In this document: positions 39,128 to 51,600 of the stretch, one piece after another | Layout: each line of letters opens with the position of its first letter | How positions within the stretch are numbered: the stretch's first letter is position 1 | NCBI GenBank assembly: GCA_963970005.1 | Contig: CAXAMN010025317.1 | Span: 403,536 to 467,535, forward strand | Length of the DNA: 64,000 nt | Direction of reading: 5' to 3' | Origin: Durusdinium trenchii | Lineage: Eukaryota; Sar; Dinophyceae; Suessiales; Symbiodiniaceae | Translations under genes and position numbers: made by a program | The notes under the pieces: generated by a model | What the model was told of the DNA's origin: nothing | The model's database searches: none | The model's input: only the letters and a program-made list of their open reading frames with translations

Positions 39128-41148
39128 TGCGAAACGTTGCCACATGCGTGGATTCGCCAGCATAGACTGTAGATCTTGGAGATTGGGCGCGCCATCGAGC
39201 TAAACTGAGGTGCTGCACAAGGCGGCGAACTCCTTGGAGAAGTACTTGCAGGAGGCCTTTGGTCCAGATGGACAAGGGATGATGTATCCAAAAATACCAT
39301 ATATTGCACTCCCCCCGCCCCAACGCCTGGTGAATCATGCTCCTTGGTTGAATGAAGTGGAATCCTCTTTGAGCTTCAGTAGCGCCCATGAAGGAATCCA
39401 GGCCAGCCACACGAGTTTGTACGTCACTTGTGTTTTTCCCACAGAAGGGGGAACCGATTCACGAACTCCGTGGCAGAACTCACCCACAGCCCCAGCCCCC
39501 AGGCAGCCCAAGACCAGATTTTTTGTATGGTTCGACTCGGTGACAGGAATGTCCTTTTCAAACAGAAGGCTCGAAAGCAATCTGAGCTACGGCAACTGAG
39601 CATTGCTGGGTACGAACACCCTAGAATCTAGCCCTAGAAACTGAACATTGTCTGCCCCACCCTAACTCTGGAGAAGGGGCATAGTGAGCTGAACACACCA
39701 TGGCGAAAATACAAAGGACAGTTTAAACCATGATCATGCTTGTACAATTTCGTACCTGTCAAGCTGGTTATCTAGTAGCAACGAACGTCATGAGTCATGG
39801 CCAACAGCTACGCTCCTCCAGCGTAAGCAAGGAACGTTTGGTCTCCCCGATGCTGGTAACCTGGTAGGTCGGAACGCCCAAGGACGAAGCACATCTTCCG
39901 AAACACGGTCCCAAGGGACGGTATGATCAGAAAAACTTGATATGAGTTGATGATTTGTGAAGTTGGAAACCTTCTATCAGAAATCATCAACTTATCAACC
40001 TCTTTTTAAAACCTTTTCTTTCTTTGACTCTCTATCTCTCTCTCTCTCTCTCTCTGATTCTCGTGCCAGGGTGGCACGCTAGGCGGGACGCCCAGTGGTG
40101 GTGGAGATGATGATTCTGTGCCTTGGCGGACGTCTCCATGTCGGAGGGAGACGACGATCTCATGCGATCTCATACTAGCGACCTCGCAGGATGGACTCCA
40201 AAGCGAAGCGAAAAGTAAACAATTGAGAAATGCCGCGGGAGTTGCTATCAATCTGATTACGGGGACCTTTTGCAAGGCTTCACCCACGAACAACATCTCT
40301 ACAACGGTCTCCTTTACAACCTACCAAATCTGAACAAGTAGTGGAACATGGACCATCCGCAAGGACGTCATTGCAACCTTTGGGCCCCGGATGGTGCGTC
40401 AGATGCACCAGACCCAAATTCTCACGTTGCGAGAAAGCCCGTGAGCCCTGATTCCTCCAGCATGGCAACAAGGCATGGAGGCCGAAAGCCATATCTGAAG
40501 CCTAAATATATCGATCCATATCTAGTCTAAATATTCTATAAATGCCTATGAACATATGTATGGTTTTAATCGGAAACCGGTGACTTGGAACATGTTGAAT
40601 GAGGAATCCATAACTAAAGCCTATAGACATGCCTGCACCTCCATGCACCTTCTGCCCAGAATCTACAGATCATTCAACTATATCACTATCTTAACTGTAT
40701 ATTTAAATATATTGCCTCCCCATCACCGATCGCCACCAAGATGAGGGTATTTGCAATATGTGTTGTCACAGAACATCGTGACAGTTGCACGGACATGCAC
40801 AGACCGCGGCCCAGGAGTTTGGCTTCTTTACCGAAGCCAGCAAAGGAAGCGATACTGGGCCAGCACTCAGGCACGTGAGCGGTTCGAGCAGAATACTTTC
40901 CTATATAGATCCAGGAGGTTTCAGGGTTCACTAGGCTATATGAGCCTTGTCATCCATGGACTTCAGGGGTCGAGTCGTGAGTGTATTGCACCCTCGGAAG
41001 TTGAGGAAGGATTTGAAAGCGCATGTTGATGGCTGCTAGCCACCTTGAAACTATAACATCTCCATAGATCCCGCAAAAGTTCATGTATCTTCCTGTTTGC
41101 TTCCTAAAAGCCCCCAGAAGCAACTGCCCCCCCCTCAGCCCTTCCAAA

Positions 41149-41370
41149 TTATGCTCTCCATGGGGTGTTTTTCTTTGCCACCTTGTCCTTCCATTTCCGC
41201 GTGACCCACCACCGCTTCATCTCGGCGGGACCTTCCAGGTCCTTGACGTCGGTCATCGCCTCGGTGAAGTCGGAGGTGGAGCAAGTGAAGCTCCGTCCCT
41301 CCGCCCGCACACCGCGCGTGTCGCCGCGCATTTCGGGTGGGAGGTGCGGAGGAAGCGACGGACGGTTCGG
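41149..41370 (-). CDS. Possible single exon on the minus strand, function unknown
   Basis: In a local GC-rich patch the minus frame reads RGDTRGVRAEGRSFTCSTSD, then FTEAMTDVKDLEGPAEMKRW and VTRKWKDKVAKK before a stop. The charged and aromatic composition is more protein-like than the opposing + frame. No partner exons or family are recognised, and it runs against the local + strand trend, so a chance ORF in GC-rich DNA is a serious alternative. Confidence 0.25.
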   Translation of the reverse strand, partial: PNRPSLPPHLPPEMRGDTRGVRAEGRSFTCSTSDFTEAMTDVKDLEGPAEMKRWWVTRKWKDKVAKKNTPWRA

Positions 41371-43359
41371 TCTGAGCCAGTGAACTGTTTGGCACACGAC
41401 ATGTCTGAGTCTGTGCATGGTTTGCGTTTTTTGGGGTCCATTTCCGGAGATCTCCGGCAGTTGTAGCTTGCTCTATGTTTGCGAGTTTCGCGTGGGTAGA
41501 TGGATTTTCCTTGGGTCGGTGGGGTTTGGTTGGTTGATTCGATGATTCGATGGTGAAGTTGGGGGGCCCAGCGGCCAAGCCCCATCCGAACTGACTTAGG
41601 CGAGTCGACTGATCAAGCAGCGTATGTCGGCTTGGTGGAGGCTGTCCGTGCATGAACTCCGTCGTTCCCGTGGATTTGCCATGTGGCCGTCGACGGGCCG
41701 TGAGACGCCTCAAAGATCAGATTCACAAGAACCATGAAGCAATTGAGCCAACCGGTCGAGTCCAGGGGTGTCACATACCTTTGAGGGATTTGGATTCTTT
41801 TGGCAGCACTGGTGCCTCGCCGCTATGAAATCAGGCCGGTCAAGGCTCCCTATATAAAAATCTATAAAACAATTGTTCTATGGTAACTAGGGGGGTTGCA
41901 CCTCATATCTATAAAATCATATTAGATCACTTGCACCCTCCATTCAACCATATTCAACCTCTTCTTCTCAGATCCGGGCACAATGCCAAACCGGTCGCTC
42001 CGAGTCAAAGCGGTCGCCAGGTGGCCAAGTCCTCTCGGCGAAAGGATGCCTTCAGTTTGACGGATTTCGTGGGAGGAGCCTGTCCGCAGCCAAGACGACG
42101 CGAAGAAAAGTGCGATCTTTGAGTTGGTTTTGCGATGTTTGTGCCAAGGCAAAGTTCAAGAGGAACCAACAAGCAACCAAAATCAATCACAACAGTCCAC
42201 GACTCTTGACGGTTCTCTCTCTTTCTGTTGGAGTTTTAGATGAATCTGGACCATTCTAGGCGCATCGTACGTGCCACTTAGTCCCACCGCATCGATTGAT
42301 TGGGACAAACGGATCCATTCATGCAAATGGTTGCAACACTAATGATGCGGTCCAGCATTCTGCCGTTCTGTGGCAGAACCTGTTTCAGGATGTTGCTTTG
42401 GCAGATCAATCATTCTGGGTAGTGCTTTGATCCATCATTTCCCTGAGAAGCACGACTGTTGGCAGGACAAGCTGCACTAGCTGCAGAGAGTCAAAGGATC
42501 CAGGACCGCCAGAAGGCGACGCAACGTGGAGCTCGTGGCTTCGCCGAGCTGCGACGGTCCACGCTGTTGGAGCCGAGCTGCGCCGGTCGCGGTGTTTGTG
42601 GAAGTCACGTTATGGAGACCATTGATGAACAACTCCCCAGTTGGATTGAACAAACTCTTCATATGGAGTCTTTCGATTCCGCACAAATCTACACCATGAC
42701 ATGACACATGACATGACTGTCATGACCCAGGACCCTCCAAGCTCACCAGCCTAGCTCAATCGTTTGAACACCGTCCACACCGGAGGCCTTGAAGGAGCAA
42801 ATGGGCCTCACGGATGAACTGGCCATGACACTGAATGCAGCCACTTGGCGCCAAACGTGGCGCTCTCGCCGCTTTGCGACCCGGAGATATGCACAGAACT
42901 GGATCTCATTTGCATGTCAGTCATTGGATAGTATATGAGCTTATATTGAGCCTTATAGTATTTCTGAATAGATCAATACATTGTGCAAAAATATGAATAC
43001 TTGATTAATCATGATTAATATATAGATTGTTCAGGAGTGGTTATGTTTCACCTGAGTTCTTTGAGGCCGTATGTCGAATCGATACCCAGAAAGCAAAGAC
43101 CGCATGCCGGCATTACGCTGAGTCAATGTGAGATCGCTATGGTTTGCTTATCTTTCAATGTGTGCTTTTGGAAGAACTCCGCACTGAAAACGTTGAACAC
43201 ACTGCGAGCACCCCCAAGGAAACACTATATGTTTCATTAGGTTTCAACTTTCAACGATTTTCAACGCATGTCATATCAACCTTCCATGGTGCCAATGCCT
43301 ATATATAGTGTATCCATTCGCACGTTTGCCTTGGCCTTCCACTTTCGACCAGGGAGGGT

Positions 43360-43576
43360 CCACTGTGAAATACGCGTCGTTGAACCATTGGAAGCACATG
43401 GAAGCACCGTATCACCGTATCGCCAGGAATGTGAAAAGCTCATGGCCAACTTTGAGGCGAAGAAGACCATGCGGAGCCAAGAAATCGATGCGTTGGAGGC
43501 CAAGAAGAAGGCCTTGGAGCCATGGCCAGAGGCGGTCGAACTCTGTGAGAGTTTGGTGGCAAATTTGTGGAGTTAA
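43360..43576 (+). CDS. Possible terminal exon with a charged helix, function unknown
   Basis: The frame reads QECEKLMANFEAKKTMRSQE, then IDALEAKKKALEPWPEAVEL and a stop at 43,576. Heptad-like spacing of Leu/Ile/Ala with many Lys/Glu suggests a coiled coil. The open frame extends upstream to 43,268, but the upstream part is less convincing. It may be the last exon of a gene whose other exons lie in the unassigned region upstream. Confidence 0.3.
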
Positions 43577-46500
43577 ACGTTGGAGACGGCTAAGCCTGTG
43601 TGAAGGCGTTTTTTCTCGCCTAGTTCTGATCCATCAAATGGATCGGTTATGATCGGTTTAATGAAGTACCAAGTTTGGACTTTAGAGCCTAAGAGATCTA
43701 AGAGCGATGTCACTTACTGCCAGGAGGTGTATATATATATATGAGATACAGGGGTTCTCAGATGTGGGTGTTTGGAGTGCTTATAGGGGTGCTTTGGCTT
43801 TTGGCCATGGTATTGTTTCAAGATATATTCCAATTTTCCACAGATGACCCTCCTTGCCTGGGAGTTGGGAAAGGCCGCTCAGAGCTACCAACCAAATGTG
43901 AACCAGGGTTCTGCAGCTTACATCCCCTGTTGACGATTCCCTCCATTTAGACAACTAGAGAAGCAATTTCGTTCTTAAGTTTCAGCTACTGGTGGTGATT
44001 GACTTCCCTGCTCATAGTGATTGCCAGCGGATTGCACTCAGGAAGCCTCCTTGGTGAAGCGCTTGGAGTCAAGCTTTGCACTGCAAGCTTTGCATTACCC
44101 AAGCTCATAGGGTCATGGAACAATGATGACTGATGCTATACCCAGACACTCCATGTATGGAATATATGCCTACATTGACCCCACCAAACCACCCCAATGT
44201 AAGCATATACATGGAGTGTCTGGGATATACAAAGGGTTCAGCTTCCATGAAACGTGTTTGCACGTGTTTGTTTGCTGTTGAGCCCTGATGCCGAGCATTG
44301 AGGCCGACGTGGAGCTGCAGTGAAGGGACCAAATGCTGGCACAGGATCAGCCCTGGTTGCTGAGAATTGAAGCATTGAGGGGCAAAAAAAGGTCATTTCA
44401 GCAGCCTGCACGGCCAACAGGATCGGGGCAAGGGTAAACCCTGAGGGCTTAATCTGAGAAGGTGGGGTTAGACCATTAAATAGGTATGTACTTGACCCCT
44501 ACGCCAATCTTGGGCAAGGCATCATGGGTGCATCTATGTGATGCTGGCAACGCTTGTTGATACTCACAGGTTGGGACCCACAGCTGGCAAGAACAAACAC
44601 TCACTTTGAACATCTGTGCTCCTTCACTGGGCCTTGTTTGTTCTGCCACCTTTCGGTCTTCCTGGCTCAGTAGACTCGTCATGAGACCGGCACATGAGCT
44701 TCAAGAGCGAGACAGGCATCCGGGGGTCAGCTGGTCCATCCTAGAAAGCTGAGGCTCTTGATTTGCATGCATCTTGACCTGCACAAACACGTCGACCTCA
44801 AAGGGTTTGGTGCCGCCATGCCGCAGAAGGTGCAGCCCATGTCGAGGGGCGCGGAGCGCGAGGAACTTCGCTTCGCGCAGAGTCGACCTGCCCAACATGC
44901 CGAGAATCAGTACGAGGGATTCTTCAAGGGTAGCTGGGCGCTGAGTCTTAACTTGTCCCGAAAACTTGCGAAAACCCATGTGCTGGGCTGCATTTTGGAG
45001 TGGCACCTTTTGAATCCTTTTGATATCCCTGAGTTCGGAGATGGGTGACCTTGTTCAAGAAACTCCCCATTACCACCGGCTGCCACTCCCAAACTCAACA
45101 TCATGAACCCCAAAACCCGACAAAGGACGGGATGCTTGCGTGTGTGTGCATGCCTACATGTCCTCCACAAGCAAACTCATCCTACACATAGGACAGTGGC
45201 AGTAAGAAGTTGAGCAGCAAGTTTACTCCCCAGCAGACAATCCCATGGACATAAGAATTCGATTTGAAGACATCCGAAGACCAACCCCGACGTGGTGACA
45301 GTGGGGTTCCATGGTAGTCCGTGGTGACAAGGGGGGCGTAGCATCGGTTTAAGCACTTGGTTGAGACTCTCCAAGATCGACTGGGCATAGCAAGAAGGTC
45401 GCTGCACCAGTAAACAGCAACTCGCAACATCCGCACCTTCAATAGTGTTGAGTTTCCCAACTTGACCCAGGGTGTAGTTTACCATACTATCCATATTTTA
45501 CACCAGGGTCTTCAAAGGGCTTTTGCAGTGCCTGTTCTCCTGTCTTCCGTTCACGGGGTGCGGCTGAGGCATGGGCTCCACTTCCAAGGAGGCGGGGGCG
45601 GGGGAGAGTCGGGTCGGCTGACCGGTGGGGTGCTGACCGGTTGAGTTCTTGGCTTTGGTTAATCTGACTTTAGTGGGGAATGCTCAAAGGCTTCAACCTT
45701 GGGCAGCAAAAGCGCAAAACTGTTAAAGCGCAATGGAAATTCTGCAATCCAAAGAGTGGAGCTGCTTGAAGAACCTCGCTCTTGTCAGAAGTTCAAGCAG
45801 TTCGGTCAGAAGGGCAGGGACAACTGGTGCAACCGTGTAGGCATAAGATGGCATAAGCTGCCATAACCAAGCTTCCAAAGATCACCCATGTAGCCCAGCA
45901 TCTATCGGATCTATCGACCTGCTTTGATTTTAGCACCTTTAGTATTGTTTGCGATGTCTTCCCTCCTCACCACACCGATGAGATATCCGCTCAAAAGGCA
46001 CCCCTCGAACAATGCCCATCTCTGGTCTTTTCTCCGAGCCAACCGGGACCGGGCCTGGGCGTTCATCAGGTGATTTGCAGCAAGAAGGCCTCGCAATTGA
46101 AGCGCTTACACGAGGCCACCCACTTTGCCATTGGCTGTCAGAAGTGGGACGAGGAGATGTCCCACAGGGGAGAGCCAAGATGGCGAAGATTTTGCTCGTT
46201 TTATCGGATTCTTTGTGATAGACATGGGGTGGGCTCACAAAGAGTTGAAATGGGAACAGGTGCCAACATGTGCCAACTGTTGTTTTTGGCTGCAGATACG
46301 CCGCCCTTACTCCTGTCACATTTTGGTGTGGTGTGGTTGTTGGGTGGGTCGGGGGTGTGGAGGTGGGGGATGTGCTTGTAGCGATGTAAGGATGCAGTGA
46401 TACGTAACTCACTGTGTTGTCCTTTAATTTCCTTTATGTATTGCAACTTGCTTCCTAAATTTTGCATTTGCATGCATGTGCTATCATTTGCTTCCAAGCA

Positions 46501-49294
46501 ACATCCAAATCTACTGCAAATACCACAGAAAAGAATACAACCAACAAGATCCAAAAAGCACGTGCATACAGTTGCAGGGAGGCGTATCAGACGTGTCCCT
46601 AGTTTTTGGACTCTTTTGGCGAGAGGGTTTCAGCAATCATTCCAGCATTATGCATTTCCAGGTTCACTCTTGCTTCACTTTGGCGGTGGTTTCGGCACTT
46701 CTGCCCATGGCGACGCACCACCCAGTTCGGATGGTCCAAAAGTCCCGCTGAAGACAAGCCAGTGACTAACACGGACCCTTTTCAAACCAGTGGCCGAGGA
46801 AACAGTCTTTCAGGGTCCATTCGACCCGGGTCTCAGGGTCTCAGGGTCCATTTGAGGGGGTGTAGACCACCATCAAGAGCTACCCTGGGTGCTGGGGTTC
46901 GACTCCGAGAACTGGTCGAAACAGCTGGAAAGACCCGCTAAGTGACCCGCTGGGTGCACCATTTCATTGGCCATGTATTCTCCGGAAAAAGATTCGAGGC
47001 GATGCCGAGCGATGTGGGTGCGGATGTTGAGAAAGCACTCTTTCTCCTCACCCCTAAGGGTGTGTAACAAGATAATATGGATTCTGTAGATCGAACCACA
47101 GCTCGCCGAGTTGATTGGCGTTTGGAGCTCCAGGACACTCGAGGGGCTTCTGTGAGCCATAGCACCTTCGTGGATCCTGAAGTGGTCTATGCCACCTGTG
47201 ATGCCCCGGACAAGAATATGAGCAGCCCGGTGCATGTTGGAATCAAGAGGTTGAGCTGGTGGAGGGATGTGGATGGTTTTGAAGAGGGACTAGGTGACCA
47301 CAGGTGACTGAACCAACCTCACCCAAACAACCCCACCAAAAAAAGAAGGCTGGTTCTTGACAAAAACACGAGTTCTTGAAAGGCAACCTGAGATTTTGTT
47401 GAGATGCAAGATTCCCAATTTCCTGTTCTACATGTTGAGTTTGCTCCACTACAGACTTTTGGATACTTTGGGCGCGGTGTGGTTTGTTTTTGAGGCTATA
47501 CCCAAATCGGTCCAGGTGAATCCAGGTGAGGAGATCAACGGAATGATGTATGTCGATGGCAACATATGTTGTACCATGTTGTACCCATATAAAGCTCCTT
47601 AGGACTCTATAGGGTGCTTTTCATATCAGCGCGGGGATTGTTCAATCCTCCTGGACATATTATAACTATATATCTATATATATATATGTTTTGCATTGCA
47701 GTTAGTTGCTTTGGAAATTCTAGATTCTAGTCAAGCCCCCTATGCTTGTCACCCAAAATGCCCCAAAGGCTTCTCTCTCCCCTGTCCAGCTCCCCCGTTC
47801 CACCGCTTCCATCGCCGGTTCAACCGCCGGTTCAACCGAACAACAACGGCGGAACAAGGTGTCGTGGAGCTGCGGCAGCAAGTCTTTAAACCGGTGACCC
47901 ACTACCGCACCGAGCAGCGGGACCGCTTCGAGGATCCAGGCGCCTGTGGGAGCCGCGCGCAGCCGGGTGCGGAAGCATCAAAGGAGAGGCTTCCACAGAG
48001 GATATGGTGCGGATTCCCAGACATCCGGTGATCAGTAGGCAACCAGTGGTTCATAATCCGGGAATTATCTAAACATCATAATTTATAATATATATATACA
48101 ATAGTTATTATATATATATATACATATCCTAGAACTCTTTTGTGGAGCTCATCCTAGGATTCGAGTGTCCTACAGCGAATAAATATCCGCTTGGTCTAGT
48201 TTGCCTTTTACATGTGCTTTCACCTTTCCCCGTTTACATCCATTTCCTTGCCATTTGTTCGAGAGTTCATTGATCTCTACATGTGTTGTTATGATCTCCA
48301 CGAACTGGAAACTTCCATGAACTGTCCATACCCTTCACTCACTGGATGCAACAGAATAGACTATAGGAAAGACTATATAGTTATAGAACACCTTAATTCA
48401 TGCACCTGGGCGATCCAATCGACCTGGGCGCTCCGCACCTGGCAGGTCCCCAGCCCAAGAACGACCCGCTCATCCCACCGGTGACCGTGCACCTGGGCGA
48501 TGACCAACCTGGCTATGCGCTGCAGAGCCATGCGGTGCACCGGAAGATTCCAGAGACTTGGAGCGGTGTTCCGACGGACGTCGACCACCAGCGCTACCAG
48601 TGGGGCTTGAGTGAGGTTGACGCCGCCCGCAAGTACCCCCCCCCACGGTACCCCCGGTTGTGGGGAGAGGTAGTGGATTTTTCGACGGATGTCATCGTGT
48701 GTCATCGAGTTTTTCGAGACGACCCAGTCTTGCGATGAGTTTGATGCTGCCAGGGATGAATGACCAATGAGCTAAGATTTGTGATAGGTCTACAGTAGGT
48801 CTGTTGATGTTGCATGGTTTTTACGATTTTATTTGGAATTTGAACAACATTTCACGCTCTTCAGTATCCGTGTTTGTGGCTTGGTTGTCTTTTTGTGGGC
48901 CTGGGCCCCTCATCACACCCAGGCTGAGGAGCACCACGGCGCCCGGGCGCTGCGCGCGGCGGGCAGCGGAGTGCTGATCCCCACTGCGGTCTTCCCGAAA
49001 CCCGTGAGGTGCAACCCGGTCACTGGCGGTCCCAGGAACCTAGCGCCTCACCGGATGACTGGGGGAGGAGAGAAGATGAGAGAAGAGAGGTTTACTCTCC
49101 CGCAAACGAACATGGAACCCGAGAATTGACCGGTGGTGGAAGACCGTGTTCCGAAGACCCACCCAGTGGTTTTGGGGGTTCCATGTTAATCTGCAGGGGA
49201 GTACTGGGGGGACAGGGTGCGATTCGGGTGAGAAGAGGATCGAAGAGACAGTCCGAAAAAGACACAAAGAGCACGTCAAAACCTTGAGCCCTAT
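43577..49294. other. Mostly unassigned sequence with a MITE and AT repeats
   Basis: Short ORFs occur on both strands (for example 44,758-45,048 +, 45,939-46,412 -, 46,873-47,235 -, 48,400-48,738 +), several in GC-rich patches where both strands stay open, so direction cannot be decided. None shows a family signature. TA-rich simple repeats are at about 43,729-43,742, 47,667-47,690 and 48,083-48,127. Confidence 0.3.
44141..44224. mobile_element. 84-bp MITE-like palindromic element
   Basis: The 18-bp arm CCCAGACACTCCATGTAT (44,141-44,158) is exactly inverted at 44,207-44,224, around a 48-bp centre containing CCCCACCAAACCACCCC. ATA flanks both sides (left ...GCTATA, right ATATAC), consistent with a TA or ATA target duplication. 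A diverged, truncated second copy at 49,295-49,348 shows that it is a repeated family. Confidence 0.75.
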
Positions 49295-49348
49295 CCCAGA
49301 CACTCCATGTATGCCATGTATATTGGGGTGGTTTGGGTCAATGTAGGC
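49295..49348. mobile_element. Truncated, inverted second copy of the 44.1-kb MITE
   Basis: It begins CCCAGACACTCCATGTATG, identical to the arm of the first copy. It then carries GGGGTGGTTTG and GTCAATGTAGGC, which are the reverse complement of the first copy's centre. The second arm is missing. Confidence 0.7.
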
Positions 49349-51600
49349 TTGTCACTTTGATACCTGACAGAGGCACAATCAAACCGTGAAGAACGCCAGG
49401 TGGGAAGCATCGTTCGCTTGCATTTTCTCCGGTGTGTACGGCCCATACATCATGCAATTAAGACATATTCAATCACTTATTAATTTTATATCTTATCCCT
49501 ACAAGTCTAACCTACATTATTGTAATGGTCGACGTGGTAACCTACATTAGAGCATTTCCAAATCTGCACATGCCCCAGCTGGGTGCAGCATCATTTTTTT
49601 CCACCAAAAGATGATGGTCAAAGTCTGGACCGTGAAGATCGCATCAACCTCAAGTTCCCAACAATCCAAAGACCCCCCAAAACACATTCAAGTGCGCAAA
49701 AGCAGCCAAAAACGCCAAGAAGCTGTGCGATTTTGTTTCGCATCGATCGAACTCGAAGCTTTCCACACTTCAGAACCCATTTGGCCCTATTCTTTGCAGA
49801 TGCACCATTTCCCACTTCTTAGTTTCAAGAATAGATAAATCGTAGAAAGCTATATGCCCAGAATGACAAACACGCACACACGCACATGCTTCCTCATGAT
49901 CTATGGCAGCAAGCCAGCAATGTAACACATTGCAACACCAAGTGGCGCTTGAGCCATCGCATTCCATCCTCATCGCAGAAACAATGCCAGAACCTTTGGT
50001 TCTTTCCTCGGATATCATGGCAGGCAATGGCAGGTGAACTTTGGTTTATACATCATGTCCACTCAAGGTGACACACACACATAGGTGCAGAGAGAGAAAG
50101 AGAGATAGCAAGGGGTGATTGGCAGGCAAGGCTCTGTAGAACTTTGTGTCCCACACGAGGTGGGCAAACATCTCAGTTGTTCATCAACATGGCCCCATCA
50201 AACAACCTGGTGTGACACATCAATGTGTATCCTGCAAGGTGACCCAATTGCAAATAGGGCACATGATGCTTCGGTTTCATCAAGAACTGCTGCTTTGACA
50301 TCCTGGCCCAATCCAAACCAACTTGCAGGTGCTTGCATGCCTTGCGTGCAAGCTCATGTTTTATTAAACATGATCGACACCTTCAAAACTAATCGGAGCC
50401 TGACGGATAGTATTTGCGGGCTCTTGTAGAGCTCCAAGAACAACATGCCTTCCTCCCACATTGTGTGCGCAATAGTTGGTGGCCTCGATAAAGTCATCAG
50501 AAGAGCGCCCCTCATGAATACACTAGCTACATCAGTCTTTCGTGCACAGTCGAGCTGCAACTCGCGGCCATGGGCTTCGGAAAGCCAGAAGAAGCGTGTC
50601 AACGCAGTCCTGAGATCGTGAAGACAAGGCACCGGGAATTGGAATACAAAGAAAGGGCCGAGAAAGATAACTCTCATGTGCATGTAGGTTGCAAAAAGTC
50701 TTTTGTATATCCAACATATCCTGAAACGAACCAAGCTACATCATACTGGATGCCAAGTGCAACCTGTCATTGTGAGGATGTCGACCCGACTGAACCACTG
50801 TTTGCAATACACTGGAGAGCCACTGCAGAATAATCCTCCCATTCCACGCTTTGACTGTGAGCATAATATCGCCAGTTTTCTTTTCTACCTGAGTGGCAAA
50901 CCCAGCTACGGGTACTGTTATGAATTACACTCATATTATAATGTTCGTAAGGGGAGTTTGGACAATCATCCTATGGCATTTTCAGTTGTGGGTGGGAGCA
51001 GAAGAAAAAAAGTACTAGGTTTCACTTCGAAATCATGACTCACGTGCCCGTATGCCTATGACATTGATTGGGGAACCAATCCAAAACAGTTCTAGAAATC
51101 TCCAGATCTGTCTCCTCAACAAGGCTCCATCTTCGTCTTGAAAGGAGGTTGTGAATGGTGAACCCGGTTTTGAACACACCACCCTTTGAAGTGAGCGTAG
51201 GCCTGATCCAATTGGTCTTGAAAGCTTCCACCGCCAAAAAAAGGCAACCTCGTCACAGAGGATCTTCCTAAGTTGCTTTGGACTTTCCTGAGCTATAGAA
51301 TTCTTGATTAAAAAAGACACCCTTACAGCTGAAGAACACCCCCCCAGGGCTCAGACATCTAGAGATCCAAATATACTAGAGATCCAAATCAACCGTTGTT
51401 TACATCGAAGGCTGTGAACCTCTATTTCTTCAACACCTTGGCCGTTGGATTGGCTGGGATTGGCTTGCTGAGCATCCTGGATGCAATGATTTCCAGGCAA
51501 CAACTGAAGACTAATTTCCAACAAGTTTGTAGCTATTTTATTGTGCTGTCCCTACATGAAAGCCTAACTCAAAGGCATAGAGGAAAGTCAAAAGTGTTGT
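49349..51600. other. Unassigned, probable downstream part of the minus-strand transposase-like gene
   Basis: Minus-strand exon-like pieces occur at about 50,560-50,660 (DLRTALTRFFWLSEAHGREL) and 51,090-51,240, but neither is assigned with confidence. The rest has only short ORFs. This is the zone where the dominant coding strand changes from + to -. Confidence 0.3.

Larger units (their letters stand above)
37241..43250. other. Region of scattered exon-like pieces and simple repeats; no gene assigned
   Basis: Short + strand coding-like segments occur at about 38,246-38,360 (ALRKALARVDWVVATATKLR), 38,577-38,632 (ADSDPDYNSRNHWIKQF) and 39,208-39,285 (EVLHKAANSLEKYLQEAFG), each resembling exons by composition but with no family recognised. 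They could belong to one + strand gene after the exostosin-like gene. The rest is AT-rich intron- or intergenic-like sequence with GA, CT and GAT repeats. Confidence 0.3.
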
